Shown here piece after piece: positions 35,819 to 44,110 of a DNA stretch of 64,000 nt. The stretch's first letter is position 1, and each line of letters starts with the position of its first letter. The stretch is taken from NCBI RefSeq assembly GCF_000308515.1, contig NZ_BAFV01000015.1, forward strand, positions 124,001 through 188,000, written 5' to 3'. The position numbers and the translations under genes were made by a program. Origin of the DNA: Nocardia carnea NBRC 14403 (GTDB lineage Bacteria > Actinomycetota > Actinomycetes > Mycobacteriales > Mycobacteriaceae). A model generated the notes under the pieces. The model was not told the origin of the DNA and searched no databases. It saw nothing but the letters and a program-made list of their open reading frames with translations.

Positions 35819-36370
35819 TCAGCGGCCGAGCGGTCGCCGGTGGTGTTCCTCTTCCACGTAATCCTCGAGATCTTCCAGCATCTGATCGACCTCGTCCGGG
35901 AAGACCCAGCGCCGCATCGCCCAGAACCGGAACGCCATCTGCAACAGGTTGCCGATGATGTAGGCGCTGACGAAATCGGCGATGTTCTCCACCATGAAGC
36001 TGACCGTGGGCTGGTGCAGCTGGAAGGCGTAGCGGGAGATATAGAGGGGCAGCATACTGAGCACGACGCCCACGCCGCTGACCGCGAAGAACAGCAGCGC
36101 CTCGTGATGGCGCTCCCGCCCGCCGCGGTTCTTGAACGACCATTCGCGGTTGAGGATGTAGGAGGCGATCACCGCGATAACACCGGCGATGATCTTGGCC
36201 GTGACAGGCTTCTCCTCCAGAACCGTCCACTTCAGGGAGTAGAAGATCCCGCTGTCGATGACGAACGTGGTGGCGCCGACGATCGCGAACTTGATCAGCT
36301 CACGATTCCGGAACGCAATATCCTGCAGGGGCTGCGGAAGGACGCGGACCACGTCGTCGACGATTGACAC
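35819..36370 (-). CDS. GtrA-family membrane protein
   Basis: 183 residues from GTG 36370, chosen because upstream codons overlap purK's promoter and gene. Four transmembrane helices (F-A-I-V-G-A-T-T-F-V-I-D-S-G-I-F-Y; I-I-A-G-V-I-A-V-I-A-S-Y-I-L-N-R-E-W-S-F; A-L-L-F-F-A-V-S-G-V-G-V-V-L; I-A-D-F-V-S-A-Y-I-I-G-N-L) with the N-R-x-W-x-F signature, and an acidic cytoplasmic tail. GtrA proteins are thought to aid polyprenyl-linked sugar transfer to the cell envelope. Divergent from purK by 39 bases. Confidence 0.88.
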   Translation of the reverse strand: MSIVDDVVRVLPQPLQDIAFRNRELIKFAIVGATTFVIDSGIFYSLKWTVLEEKPVTAKIIAGVIAVIASYILNREWSFKNRGGRERHHEALLFFAVSGVGVVLSMLPLYISRYAFQLHQPTVSFMVENIADFVSAYIIGNLLQMAFRFWAMRRWVFPDEVDQMLEDLEDYVEEEHHRRPLGR

Positions 36371-36409
36371 AAGGCCAGAGCATACCGCTAGGCACTGTTC
36401 GCGCAGGAC

Positions 36410-37630
36410 GTGACAGTATTTACCGACGTGAATGCTCGTAGATTCGATCCCGCGGCAATGCCGACCGTCACCATGGTCGGCGGCGGCCAGCTGGCGCGGA
36501 TGACGCATCAGGCGGCCATCGCACTGGGGCAGCGGCTCCGGGTCCTCGCCGAGCGGCCCGACGATCCGGCCGCCCAGGTCAGCCCCGATGTCGTCCTGGG
36601 CAGCCATACCGATCTGGACGCCCTGCGCCGCGCCGCCACCGGTTCGCACGCGCTGACCTTCGACCACGAACACGTGCCCACCGAACATCTCGAGGCACTG
36701 GTCGCCGAGGGGGTCGCCGTGCTGCCGCCGCCGCAGGCGCTGCGCTACGCCCAGGACAAACTGGCCATGCGTACCGAGCTGTCCGCGCGCGGCCTGCCGG
36801 TCCCGCCGTTCACCGTGGTCGAGACCGAGGCCGACGCGATCCGCTTCGGTGACGAATACGGCTGGCCCGTCGTCCTCAAGGCGATCCGCGGCGGATACGA
36901 CGGGCGCGGCGTGTGGATGCCCGCCGGCGCGGACGAGGCGGCGAAGATAGTCGCCGATCAACTCGGTGCCGGGGTATCGCTGATGGCCGAGGTCCGGGTC
37001 GCGCTGAAGCGGGAATTGTCGGCGATGGTGGCCCGCTCGCCGTACGGTCAGGCGGCCACCTGGCCCGTGGTGGAAACCGTGCAGCGCAACGGCCAATGCG
37101 CCGTGGTGATCGCGCCGGCCCCGGACCTTTCCGAGGAACTGGCGGCCGAGGCCGAGGAACTCGCGTTGCGGCTGGCCCGCGATCTCGGCGTGGTCGGGGC
37201 GATGGCGGTCGAACTGTTCGAGACCGAATCCGGGGAAATCCTGATCAACGAACTGGCCATGCGCCCGCACAACTCCGGGCACTGGGGCATGGACGGCGCC
37301 CGTACCGGACAGTTCGAACAGCATCTGCGCGCCGTACTGGACTACCCGCTCGGTGATACGAGCCCGCTGGCCCCGGTGACCGTGATGGCGAATATTCTCG
37401 GTGCGCCCGAGGCGCCGGAAATGTCGATGGATGAGCGGTTGCATCATCTGTTCGCCCGGATGCCCGACGCGAAGGTGCATCTGTACGGCAAGGGTGAACG
37501 CCCGGACCGCAAGATCGGGCATGTGAACGTGCTGGGCGACGAGGTGGCCGCGGTGCGGGAACGAGCCGAGCGTGCGGCGCACTGGATGTCGCACGCGGTA
37601 TGGACCGACGGATGGGATCCGCATGAGTGA
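36410..37630 (+). CDS. purK: N5-carboxyaminoimidazole ribonucleotide synthase
   Basis: 406 residues from GTG 36410; ATG 36458 is an alternative closer to the conserved [13 protein letters not shown]-grasp enzyme: [21 protein letters not shown] motifs. Converts AIR, ATP and bicarbonate to N5-CAIR in purine synthesis. Overlaps purE by 8 bases, implying coupled translation. Confidence 0.95.
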   Translation: MTVFTDVNARRFDPAAMPTVTMVGGGQLARMTHQAAIALGQRLRVLAERPDDPAAQVSPDVVLGSHTDLDALRRAATGSHALTFDHEHVPTEHLEALVAEGVAVLPPPQALRYAQDKLAMRTELSARGLPVPPFTVVETEADAIRFGDEYGWPVVLKAIRGGYDGRGVWMPAGADEAAKIVADQLGAGVSLMAEVRVALKRELSAMVARSPYGQAATWPVVETVQRNGQCAVVIAPAPDLSEELAAEAEELALRLARDLGVVGAMAVELFETESGEILINELAMRPHNSGHWGMDGARTGQFEQHLRAVLDYPLGDTSPLAPVTVMANILGAPEAPEMSMDERLHHLFARMPDAKVHLYGKGERPDRKIGHVNVLGDEVAAVRERAERAAHWMSHAVWTDGWDPHE

Positions 37631-38150
37631 CGTGGTGGCAGGCAGTATCCCGGGTTCTCCCGCGGTCGGGCTGATCATGGGCAGTGATTCGGACTGGCCC
37701 ACGATGGAGGCCGCCGCCGAGGCGCTGGCTGAGTTCGGGATCCGGTTCGAGGTCGGCGTGGTCTCCGCGCACCGCACCCCGCAGCGCATGCTCGACTATG
37801 CGCGGGACGCCGCGGGGCGGGGACTGAAGGTCCTCATCGCGGGTGCCGGTGGTGCCGCCCATCTGCCCGGTATGGTGGCTGCGGCCACTCCGCTGCCGGT
37901 AATCGGTGTGCCGGTCCCGCTGAAGTACCTCGACGGTATGGATTCGCTGCTGTCGATCGTGCAGATGCCCGCCGGGGTTCCGGTGGCCACCGTCTCCATC
38001 GGCGGTGCCCGCAACGCCGGCCTGCTCGCCGCGCGCATTCTCGGCGCCGCCGACCCCGCGCTGCGGGAACGTATGGAACAGTTCCAGGCCGGCCTCGAGG
38101 CCATGGTCATGGAGAAAGACGAAGCGCTGCGCACGCGTCTGCTGGGCTGA
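37623..38150 (+). CDS. purE: N5-CAIR mutase
   Basis: 175 residues from ATG 37623. Class I PurE motifs: [59 protein letters not shown]. Catalyses N5-CAIR to CAIR with catalytic His in the first two blocks. Translationally coupled to purK. Confidence 0.96.
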   Translation: MSDVVAGSIPGSPAVGLIMGSDSDWPTMEAAAEALAEFGIRFEVGVVSAHRTPQRMLDYARDAAGRGLKVLIAGAGGAAHLPGMVAAATPLPVIGVPVPLKYLDGMDSLLSIVQMPAGVPVATVSIGGARNAGLLAARILGAADPALRERMEQFQAGLEAMVMEKDEALRTRLLG

Positions 38151-38208
38151 GGCTGCCGTCGACCGATAACTCCGCGGATCTCGGGACGGCGCTCGATACG
38201 GTTGGCGT

Positions 38209-38913
38209 ATGGAAAACGAGGAAACCGTCCGCCGGTCCGGCGGGGGCGAGTTGGTACGTTTCCGGCTCGGCGTGGTCGACGAGGCGCTACGGCTGTTCGC
38301 GGACCAGGGTTACGAGGCGACCTCGGTCGATGAGATCGCCGAGGCGGCCGGTATCTCACGGCGCACCTTCTTCCGCCAGTTCCGGTCCAAGGAGGACGTG
38401 ATCTTCGCCGATCACGAAGCTCAACTGGCCGCGGCGCGGGAGTTCCTGCAGCAGGCGCAAGGAGACCCGTGGGAGGCGGTGTGTGAGGCGGTGGTGCAGG
38501 TTTTCGAGCGATTCACCCGCTGGCGCGATATCGCCGAGCGCCGCTACCACGTGGTGCGCCGGGTACCGGCGCTTCGTGACCGCGAGATCGTGACGGTGTT
38601 CCGCTACGAGCGGTTGTTCACCGATTATCTGCGGGAGCGCCTACCCGATTCCCCGGATCTGGCGCGGGTGCAGTTCACGGCCGCGGTGACCGCGACCCAC
38701 AACTATCTGTTGCGCCGGATGGTCCGCGGGGAGTCGGCTGCCGGGCCCGCGGATCTGCGGGCCGAGCTCAGTACGATTCCGCGGGGTGACCGGCGCACGT
38801 CCGGCGAGGACGAACTCGTGCTCGCGGTGTTCCGGCGTGATCTGCCGGCCAGGCATGTGGCCGATCTGCTGCATCAGCGGCTCGGTGGTTTGGCGGAAAC
38901 CGCGAGCGATTGA
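38209..38913 (+). CDS. TetR-family regulator
   Basis: 234 residues. N-terminal HTH: A-L-R-L-F-A-D-Q-G-Y-E-A-T-S-V-D-E-I-A, then A-G-I-S-R-R-T-F-F-R-Q-F-R-S-K-E-D-V. Variable helical C-terminus (R-Y-H-V-V-R-R-V-P-A-L-R-D) typical of actinobacterial MftR/AcrR-like members. ATG start, 58 bases after purE and 114 before fadE25, same direction, so fadE25 is a possible target. Confidence 0.9.
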   Translation: MENEETVRRSGGGELVRFRLGVVDEALRLFADQGYEATSVDEIAEAAGISRRTFFRQFRSKEDVIFADHEAQLAAAREFLQQAQGDPWEAVCEAVVQVFERFTRWRDIAERRYHVVRRVPALRDREIVTVFRYERLFTDYLRERLPDSPDLARVQFTAAVTATHNYLLRRMVRGESAAGPADLRAELSTIPRGDRRTSGEDELVLAVFRRDLPARHVADLLHQRLGGLAETASD

Positions 38914-39027
38914 CACTGAGTGCCATAGCTCGCCCGGGAAGTAGGGATTTGCAGGCGGTATAGTGGCGGAGGATCTGACACCGAGTGCCGACGAGTGGCA
39001 CCGCACCGGCAAACAGGAGTGAACCCA

Positions 39028-40188
39028 ATGGCGGGAAACCCGGATTTCGATCTGTTCAAGCTGGAGGATTTCCACGACGAGCTGCGGTCTGCCATCCGCG
39101 CCCTCTGTGAGAAGGAGATCGCTCCGTACGCCAAGGATGTCGACGGGCACGCACGCTTCCCCGAAGAGGCGCTGACGGCACTCAATGCCGCGGGCTTCAA
39201 CGCCGTCCACGTCCCGGAGGCCTACGGCGGCCAGGGCGCCGATTCCGTGGCGACCTGCATCGTCATCGAGGAAGTCGCCCGGGTCTGCGGTTCGTCGTCG
39301 CTGATCCCGGCCGTGAACAAGCTCGGCACCATGGGCATGATCCTCAACGGTTCCGAGGAGCTCAAGCAGAAGGTGCTGCCGGATATCGTCAACGGCGAGA
39401 TGGCCTCCTACGCCCTCTCCGAGCGGGAAGCCGGTTCGGACGCCGCCGGAATGCGCACCCGCGCCCGGCAGGAGGGTGACGACTGGATCCTCAACGGATC
39501 CAAATGCTGGATCACCAACGGCGGCAAATCGTCCTGGTACACGGTCATGGCCGTGACCGACCCGGACAAGGGTGCCAACGGTATCTCGGCGTTCCTGGTG
39601 CACAAGGACGACGAAGGTTTCGTGGTCGGCCCGCTCGAGCACAAACTCGGCATCAAGGGTTCCCCCACCGCCGAACTGTACTTCGAGAACTGCCGGATCC
39701 CCGGCGACCGCATCGTCGGCGAACCCGGCACCGGTTTCAAAACCGCCCTGCAGACCCTCGACCACACCCGTCCCACCATCGGCGCGCAGGCCGTCGGCCT
39801 GGCGCAGGGCGCCCTGGACGCGGCCCTGGCCTACACCAAGGACCGCAAGCAGTTCGGCACGGCGATCGCCGACTTCCAGAACACGCAGTTCATGCTCGCC
39901 GATATGGCCATGAAGATCGAAGCCGCACGCTTGATGGTCTACACCTCCGCCGCCCGCGCCGAACGCGGCGAGAAGAACCTGGGCTTCATCTCGGCGGCCG
40001 CCAAATGCTTCGCCTCGGATGTGGCGATGGAGGTCACCACCAACGCGGTCCAGCTGTTCGGCGGCGCCGGCTACACCACCGATTTCCCGGTGGAGCGGAT
40101 GATGCGCGACGCGAAGATCACCCAGATCTATGAGGGCACCAACCAGATCCAGCGGGTCGTCATGTCCCGCGCCCTGCTCAAGGGATAG
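39028..40188 (+). CDS. fadE25: acyl-CoA dehydrogenase
   Basis: 386 residues from ATG 39028 with AGGAG 7 bases upstream. Flavoenzyme introducing the alpha-beta double bond in acyl-CoA. Motifs: Y-G-G-Q-G-A, A-L-S-E-R-E-A-G-S-D-A-A, W-I-T-N-G-G, F-G-G-A-G-Y-T-T-D-F-P-V-E-R, and catalytic-base Glu in I-Y-E-G-T-N-Q-I-Q-R. The gene order purK-purE-fadE25 matches that remembered in mycobacteria, which supports the symbol. Confidence 0.94.
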   Translation: MAGNPDFDLFKLEDFHDELRSAIRALCEKEIAPYAKDVDGHARFPEEALTALNAAGFNAVHVPEAYGGQGADSVATCIVIEEVARVCGSSSLIPAVNKLGTMGMILNGSEELKQKVLPDIVNGEMASYALSEREAGSDAAGMRTRARQEGDDWILNGSKCWITNGGKSSWYTVMAVTDPDKGANGISAFLVHKDDEGFVVGPLEHKLGIKGSPTAELYFENCRIPGDRIVGEPGTGFKTALQTLDHTRPTIGAQAVGLAQGALDAALAYTKDRKQFGTAIADFQNTQFMLADMAMKIEAARLMVYTSAARAERGEKNLGFISAAAKCFASDVAMEVTTNAVQLFGGAGYTTDFPVERMMRDAKITQIYEGTNQIQRVVMSRALLKG

Positions 40189-40209
40189 ATCCAGAAAGTT
40201 CTGGCAAGG

Positions 40210-40247
40210 CCGGCGGCCGGGAATTGCTCCCCGGCCGCCGGTGGCGT
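40210..40247. terminator. intrinsic terminator-like hairpin after fadE25
   Basis: Perfect 12-bp arms CCGGCGGCCGGG (40210-40221) and complement (40230-40241), 8-base loop, followed by TGGCGTTTC. Lies between convergent fadE25 and a TetR gene, so it may serve both. Confidence 0.65.
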
Positions 40248-40303
40248 TTCTGCGGCAGTTCGACGCCGGTGATGGTGCGGTGTCGGGCGGCCGGCCGGGG
40301 CGG

Positions 40304-40894
40304 TTACCGGACCGGGAGTGCGTCGAGGAGCCGGCGCAGCGCAGTGAGGGTGTCGGCGAGTGCTTCTGGTCCGGTGCCGGAGGCGAGCCACAGAGCTGCC
40401 TCGTTCATGGCCCCGGATAGTAGGTGGGTGAGCGGCTGGACGGGTTGCGGCGCGATGACGCCCTCGTCGATCAGCGACGTCAATGCGTCGGCGAGGTGTC
40501 GGGCGGAGGTGGCCTCGTCCATCGCGCGCCATTCCTGCCAGCCGAGTACGGCGGGGCCGTCGACCAACATGATCCGCTGGATCTCGGGGGTGGCGCAGGT
40601 GGTGAGGAATGCTTCGCATCCGGCGACGAGTTGATCCCACGGGGTGGGGCGGGCGTCCGCCGCGGCGGCGACCCGGTCGGCGACCTCGGACTGAACGTCG
40701 GCGAGGACTGCGCGGAACACCTCGGGTTTGCCCGCGAACTGGTGGTAGAGCGCCCCCTTGGTGACTCCGGCCGCAGTGACTATATCGGCGATGGTCACAG
40801 CGGCGTAGCCGTTGTCGGCGAAGAGCCGCCTGCCCTCCCGTAGCAGGGTGCGGCGTGTCTCTTCGCGTTGCTGGGCTCGTACTGAACCGGCCAT
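40304..40894 (-). CDS. TetR-family repressor, autoregulated candidate
   Basis: 196 residues from ATG 40894 with AGGGCAGGG upstream; ATG 40915 is also in frame but lies inside an operator palindrome with no ribosome site. HTH: G-R-R-L-F-A-D-N-G-Y-A-A-V-T-I-A-D-I-V, A-G-V-T-K-G-A-L-Y-H-Q-F-A-G-K. The C-terminal domain fits AcrR-type members. Divergent from a VOC-family gene with two identical-core operators between them. Confidence 0.9.
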   Translation of the reverse strand: MAGSVRAQQREETRRTLLREGRRLFADNGYAAVTIADIVTAAGVTKGALYHQFAGKPEVFRAVLADVQSEVADRVAAAADARPTPWDQLVAGCEAFLTTCATPEIQRIMLVDGPAVLGWQEWRAMDEATSARHLADALTSLIDEGVIAPQPVQPLTHLLSGAMNEAALWLASGTGPEALADTLTALRRLLDALPVR

Positions 40895-40911
40895 CCCTGC
40901 CCTTCTTGTTG

Positions 40912-40960
40912 ACATACCGCTGGTATGCGATCTAGCTTAGTTCGCATACCAGCGGTATGT
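40912..40960. promoter_or_regulatory. twin palindromic TetR operators between divergent genes
   Basis: Two 15-base palindromes, CATACCGCTGGTATG (40913-40927) and CATACCAGCGGTATG (40945-40959), both CATACC-N3-GGTATG, centred 32 bases apart. Together they also make a perfect 19-bp inverted repeat (40912-40930 with 40942-40960) around 11 bases. Placement 18 bases upstream of the repressor start and 25 bases upstream of the VOC start fits dual control. Confidence 0.85.
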
Positions 40961-40984
40961 GAAACGATTGGGCGTGGAGGAAAT

Positions 40985-41389
40985 ATGACACTCAGCAGCT
41001 GCTATCCCGTACTGGCCACGCCCCGGATCGCGGCGGCACGCGATTTCTACACGCGCTGGTTCGGATTCGAGGTCGTTTTCGAAGCGGACTGGTACGTCAG
41101 CCTGCGGCGCACCGAAGGTGAGCGTTTCTACGAACTCGCGCTGCTCGACCCGGAACACCCCACCCTCCCCGCCGGGTACCGCAAGCCGGTTCAGGGCCTG
41201 CTGCTGAACTTCGAGGTCGACGATGTCGATGCGGAGTGGGAGCGACTCGTGGTTCAGGGGGGACTGTCACCCGAACTCGAGATCCGTTCGGAGGATTTCG
41301 GTCAGCGGCACTTCATCCTGGCCGCCCCCGATGGGGTACTGGTGGATGTCATCACCGAAATACCGCCTGTCGGTGAGTACGCCGAGTAG
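40985..41389 (+). CDS. glyoxalase/bleomycin-resistance (VOC) family protein
   Basis: 134 residues from ATG 40985 directly after GGAGGAAAT. Two beta-alpha-beta-beta-beta modules: [23 protein letters not shown] and a second half with [13 protein letters not shown] and D-P-E-H...[11 protein letters not shown]. Likely a small dimeric detoxification enzyme or drug-binding protein. Controlled presumably by the divergent TetR repressor, which implies an inducing small molecule. Confidence 0.88.
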   Translation: MTLSSCYPVLATPRIAAARDFYTRWFGFEVVFEADWYVSLRRTEGERFYELALLDPEHPTLPAGYRKPVQGLLLNFEVDDVDAEWERLVVQGGLSPELEIRSEDFGQRHFILAAPDGVLVDVITEIPPVGEYAE

Positions 41390-41424
41390 TTCGGTCCGCA
41401 GACCTGACCGGCGGAGTTGCCGCG

Positions 41425-41451
41425 GTGCCCCGAGCCGGTGGCTCGGGGCAC
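41425..41451. terminator. bidirectional terminator-like hairpin
   Basis: Perfect 12-bp arms GTGCCCCGAGCC / GGCTCGGGGCAC with a 3-base loop, followed by CTGCGTTTC, between the convergent VOC and old-yellow-enzyme genes. Confidence 0.7.
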
Positions 41452-41550
41452 CTGCGTTTCGGTCGCCGGGCAGCTCCGGATTCTGCAGATATTTCGATGG
41501 GTTCGGCACATCCAGGGTCGATTCGTGCCCGCGGTCCGCGGAACTGTCCG

Positions 41551-42624
41551 TCAGGCTGTGTATCGGTATGCGGGGTAGGTGAGGTAGCCCGCGTCGCCGC
41601 CCTGGAAGTAGGTTTCCTCGTCGGCGGGGGCGAGGGGGAGCGCGTTGCGCAGCCGCTCGACGAGGTCGGGGTTGGCGAGGAACGCGCGGCCGAAACTGAT
41701 CAGGTCGGCGCCCGCTTGGAGCCAGCGGTCGGCATCGGCTGGACCTGTGGGGTTCGGGTTCGAGGGGTGTACCGGGTTCATGATGAGCGTGCCCGGCCAC
41801 GCCCGGCGGAGGTCGAGCAGTATTTCGTCGTCGATCGTGGCCTCCAGATGGATGTAGGCGAGGCCGAGCGGGGCCAGCTCGCTCAGTAGTGCGCGGTACA
41901 GCTCGGCCGTATCGGTTTCCTCGACGCCCCAGAGCCCGCCGCCCGGAGAGAGGCGGATACCGGTTCGTGCGCCGCCGACGGCCGCAACGGTTGCGGCGGC
42001 CGATTCGACGGCGAATCGGATGCGGTTCAGGATCGAACCGCCGTAGCGATCGGTACGCAGGTTGGCGTTCGACGAGAGGAATTGCGAGATCAGATAGCCG
42101 TTCGCGCCGTGCAATTCCACACCGTCGAATCCGGCCTCGACCGCGCGGCGGGCCGCTGCGGCATACGATTCGGCCTGCTCCGGAATTTCGGCGGTGTCCA
42201 GGGCGCGGGGGACCGGGGCGGGGAGCCGGCCGGACGGTGCGAAGACCTCGCCGACGGCCGGTACGGCCGAGGGGCCGACCGGCTGCATACCGGTGGTGTC
42301 GGGGTGGGAGACGCGTCCGCCGTGCATGATCTGCGCGAAGATCCGTCCGCCGTTGGTGTGGACGGCCGCGGTGACCGGACGCCATGAAGCGACCTGTTCG
42401 TCCGTGTACAGGCCCGGTGTTCCCGGATTGGATTGGCCGACCAGGTTGGGTTGCACCCCTTCGGTGACGATCAACCCGGCGGTCGCGCGCTGGGCGTAGT
42501 ACGTGGCCATCGCGGCTGTTGCCAGACCGCCCGCGGCGGCGCGGACCCGGGACATCGGGGCCATCACCACGCGATTGGGCAGGGGCAGGTCGCCGAGCCG
42601 GTAGCTGTCGAAAAGTGTCGTCAC
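41551..42624 (-). CDS. old yellow enzyme family NADH:flavin oxidoreductase
   Basis: 357 residues from GTG 42624, 7 bases after AAGGAG. FMN-dependent TIM barrel: N-R-V-V-M-A-P-M-S-R near the start, Q-I-M-H-G-G-R-V-S, substrate-binding H-x-x-N in E-L-H-G-A-N-G-Y-L-I, and the late F-G-R-A-F-L-A-N-P-D-L-V-E-R-L. Reduces activated alkenes (enones, possibly nitro compounds). Divergent from a MerR-family gene, with a MerR-type operator in between. Confidence 0.92.
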   Translation of the reverse strand: MTTLFDSYRLGDLPLPNRVVMAPMSRVRAAAGGLATAAMATYYAQRATAGLIVTEGVQPNLVGQSNPGTPGLYTDEQVASWRPVTAAVHTNGGRIFAQIMHGGRVSHPDTTGMQPVGPSAVPAVGEVFAPSGRLPAPVPRALDTAEIPEQAESYAAAARRAVEAGFDGVELHGANGYLISQFLSSNANLRTDRYGGSILNRIRFAVESAAATVAAVGGARTGIRLSPGGGLWGVEETDTAELYRALLSELAPLGLAYIHLEATIDDEILLDLRRAWPGTLIMNPVHPSNPNPTGPADADRWLQAGADLISFGRAFLANPDLVERLRNALPLAPADEETYFQGGDAGYLTYPAYRYTA

Positions 42625-42682
42625 TTCGGGGCTCCTTCGTGGTCTGTCGCGTCGCATCCAGGACGCGTGGGCTACCGTAAAA

Positions 42683-42702
42683 CCTCACATCTATGTGAGA
42701 GG
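42683..42702. promoter_or_regulatory. MerR-type operator between OYE and MerR genes
   Basis: CTCACAT-CT-ATGTGAG (42684-42699) is a perfect 7-bp inverted repeat, extended by flanking CC/GG to a CCTCA...TGAG-AGG shape like SoxR-class sites. Lies 59 bases from the enzyme start and about 38 from the regulator start. Confidence 0.7.
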
Positions 42703-42737
42703 CAAGACGAGTGGTGCGAGTCACGCGGGAGGTCGAG

Positions 42738-43097
42738 ATGCGGATCGGTGAGCTGGCGGCACGAACCGGGGTCAGTATCCGGTCGCTGCGCTACTACGAA
42801 GAGCAGGGGCTGCTGGTCAGTGCACGCAGCCCCAGTGGGCAGCGGCACTACACGCCCGACCATGTGGCGCGGGTCGAATTCATCCAGCGCATGTACGCCG
42901 CGGGCCTGTCCAGCCGCACTGTCGCCGAAGTCCTGCCGTGCGTCGAATCGCCGAGCGAGGAGACCTCCGATGCGGCGCTGGGGCGGCTGGTGCAGGAACG
43001 CGACCGCCTGTCGGCGCATATCGATGAGCTGATCCGGACGCGGGATGCGCTCGATGAGCTCATGATCGTGAACAGGGCGCATCGCGCGACCCTGTAG
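42738..43097 (+). CDS. MerR-family transcriptional regulator
   Basis: 119 residues from ATG 42738 with GGAGGT upstream (an in-frame GTG at 42711 would add nine residues). M-R-I-G-E-L-A-A-R-T-G-V-S-I-R-S-L-R-Y-Y-E-E-Q-G-L-L is the classic winged-helix start; a C-terminal coiled coil (L-V-Q-E-R-D-R-L-S-A-H-I-D-E-L) mediates dimerisation. No Cys cluster; one Cys in L-P-C-V-E. Probably activates the divergent reductase. Confidence 0.93.
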   Translation: MRIGELAARTGVSIRSLRYYEEQGLLVSARSPSGQRHYTPDHVARVEFIQRMYAAGLSSRTVAEVLPCVESPSEETSDAALGRLVQERDRLSAHIDELIRTRDALDELMIVNRAHRATL

Positions 43098-43150
43098 ACC
43101 CGTGACACATCTTTGCGGCCTCATTGCGCCGCCTCACGCTGACTGGACGT

Positions 43151-43176
43151 GACGAGCGAAGCCCGCTTCGCTCGTC
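43151..43176. terminator. bidirectional terminator-like hairpin
   Basis: 12-bp arms GACGAGCGAAGC / GCTTCGCTCGTC with a 2-base spacer, between the convergent MerR and Cys-rich protein genes. Followed on + by GTCCTTCC. Confidence 0.6.
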
Positions 43177-43200
43177 GTCCTTCCGGTGAGTCGTTCGGCT

Positions 43201-43668
43201 TCAGCCCGTCCGCGGATCGGAAACGAACAACGGTGGCGCGATGCCCACGGGCGCGATCCGGGTGCCCGACCACGGGCATCGGGTGTCGCTATCGCGGGGG
43301 TGGTCGCAGATGTGGTGATCGTGGACGGCGACGTGGGGTCCGGGACACAGGCCTGGGCAGGCGAGGGAAACCACTGGGCCGGTGAGGTGTTTGCGGGTGA
43401 ACAGGCGTAGGTGGCGCAGTTTGATCCACGGGCCCCGCCCGCAGGCGCAGCGGGGGTGTTCGGTGACTTTCGTTCCGGCCCAGGGGCATTCGCCGGGTAC
43501 GTTTCGCCAGTGGTCGGCTATCCGCCCGTCTTCGATGGTGGTGCCGTGCAGGCAATGAAGGGTTTCCGGACACCGGAAACGCCCGGGGCCGGCTGCCGGG
43601 CGCAGCATTCCGCGGTGAATCCAGGGTTCGTTTCCGCAGTGGCACACCGGTTCTTCCACGTATGTCAT
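43201..43668 (-). CDS. duplicated Cys/Trp-rich putative zinc-binding protein
   Basis: 155 residues from ATG 43668, whose ATG overlaps the upstream gene's TGA (ATGA), so translation is probably coupled. Two internal repeats (about 8-70 and 75-140) each run C-x-C-G-x-x-P-W-I, then C-x6-C or similar, then C-P-W-(A/S)-G-T-(K/R). With 13 Cys and several His it looks like paired zinc ribbons. No family recognised; could bind nucleic acid. No signal peptide. Confidence 0.72.
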   Translation of the reverse strand: MTYVEEPVCHCGNEPWIHRGMLRPAAGPGRFRCPETLHCLHGTTIEDGRIADHWRNVPGECPWAGTKVTEHPRCACGRGPWIKLRHLRLFTRKHLTGPVVSLACPGLCPGPHVAVHDHHICDHPRDSDTRCPWSGTRIAPVGIAPPLFVSDPRTG

Positions 43669-43919
43669 CGGTTGTCCTGTGCGGTCAGTGGGTGCTCGGA
43701 TGGGGTGGGCAAGTAGGTGGCGCTGCTTGCCGTTTCGTGCGGTGACACCGTGTTGCCGGGAGTTGCGAGAGGTGGACCGGGTAGTGCGCGTAATTCGGCA
43801 GCGACGCGGGTCAGGATTGCCGCGTCGGTGCATTCGCCGAGCCGCCACAGTCGGAGTGTCTCCGCTGTGGCGCGGTGGGCAGGGGTTCTCGAGGGCAAGC
43901 GGGGACGATCATGGTTCAT
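43665..43919 (-). CDS. small hypothetical protein coupled to the Cys-rich protein
   Basis: 84 residues from ATG 43919 with GAGGT 7 bases upstream (an ATG at 43940 is possible). Helical middle segment (T-A-E-T-L-R-L-W-R-L-G-E-C-T-D-A-A-I-L-T-R-V-A-A-E-L-R-A-L) and a Pro/Ser/Thr tail. Stop overlaps the start of the next gene by the ATGA tetranucleotide. Not recognised; the coupling is the main argument that it is real. Confidence 0.62.
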   Translation of the reverse strand: MNHDRPRLPSRTPAHRATAETLRLWRLGECTDAAILTRVAAELRALPGPPLATPGNTVSPHETASSATYLPTPSEHPLTAQDNR

Positions 43920-44110
43920 CGGGGGACCTCGTATGTTCATGGGTTCGCCGGAGCCCGCCTACCGCGAATCGGTGTGCGGGCGATCATGCCGTGATTTATG
44001 CTTCCTAAACCGGTGGATCAAAGTGGAGCCGCGGAACATTTAGGGGGGATAAACCGAGATGTTACGTCGACCCGCCGATGCGGTCAAGCCGGAATCTCTA
44101 GACTCAGGGC

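Noticed and set aside
36371..37789. 473-residue N-terminal extension of the GtrA-like frame
   Set aside because: It is antiparallel to purK; the conserved membrane protein starts at GTG 36370.
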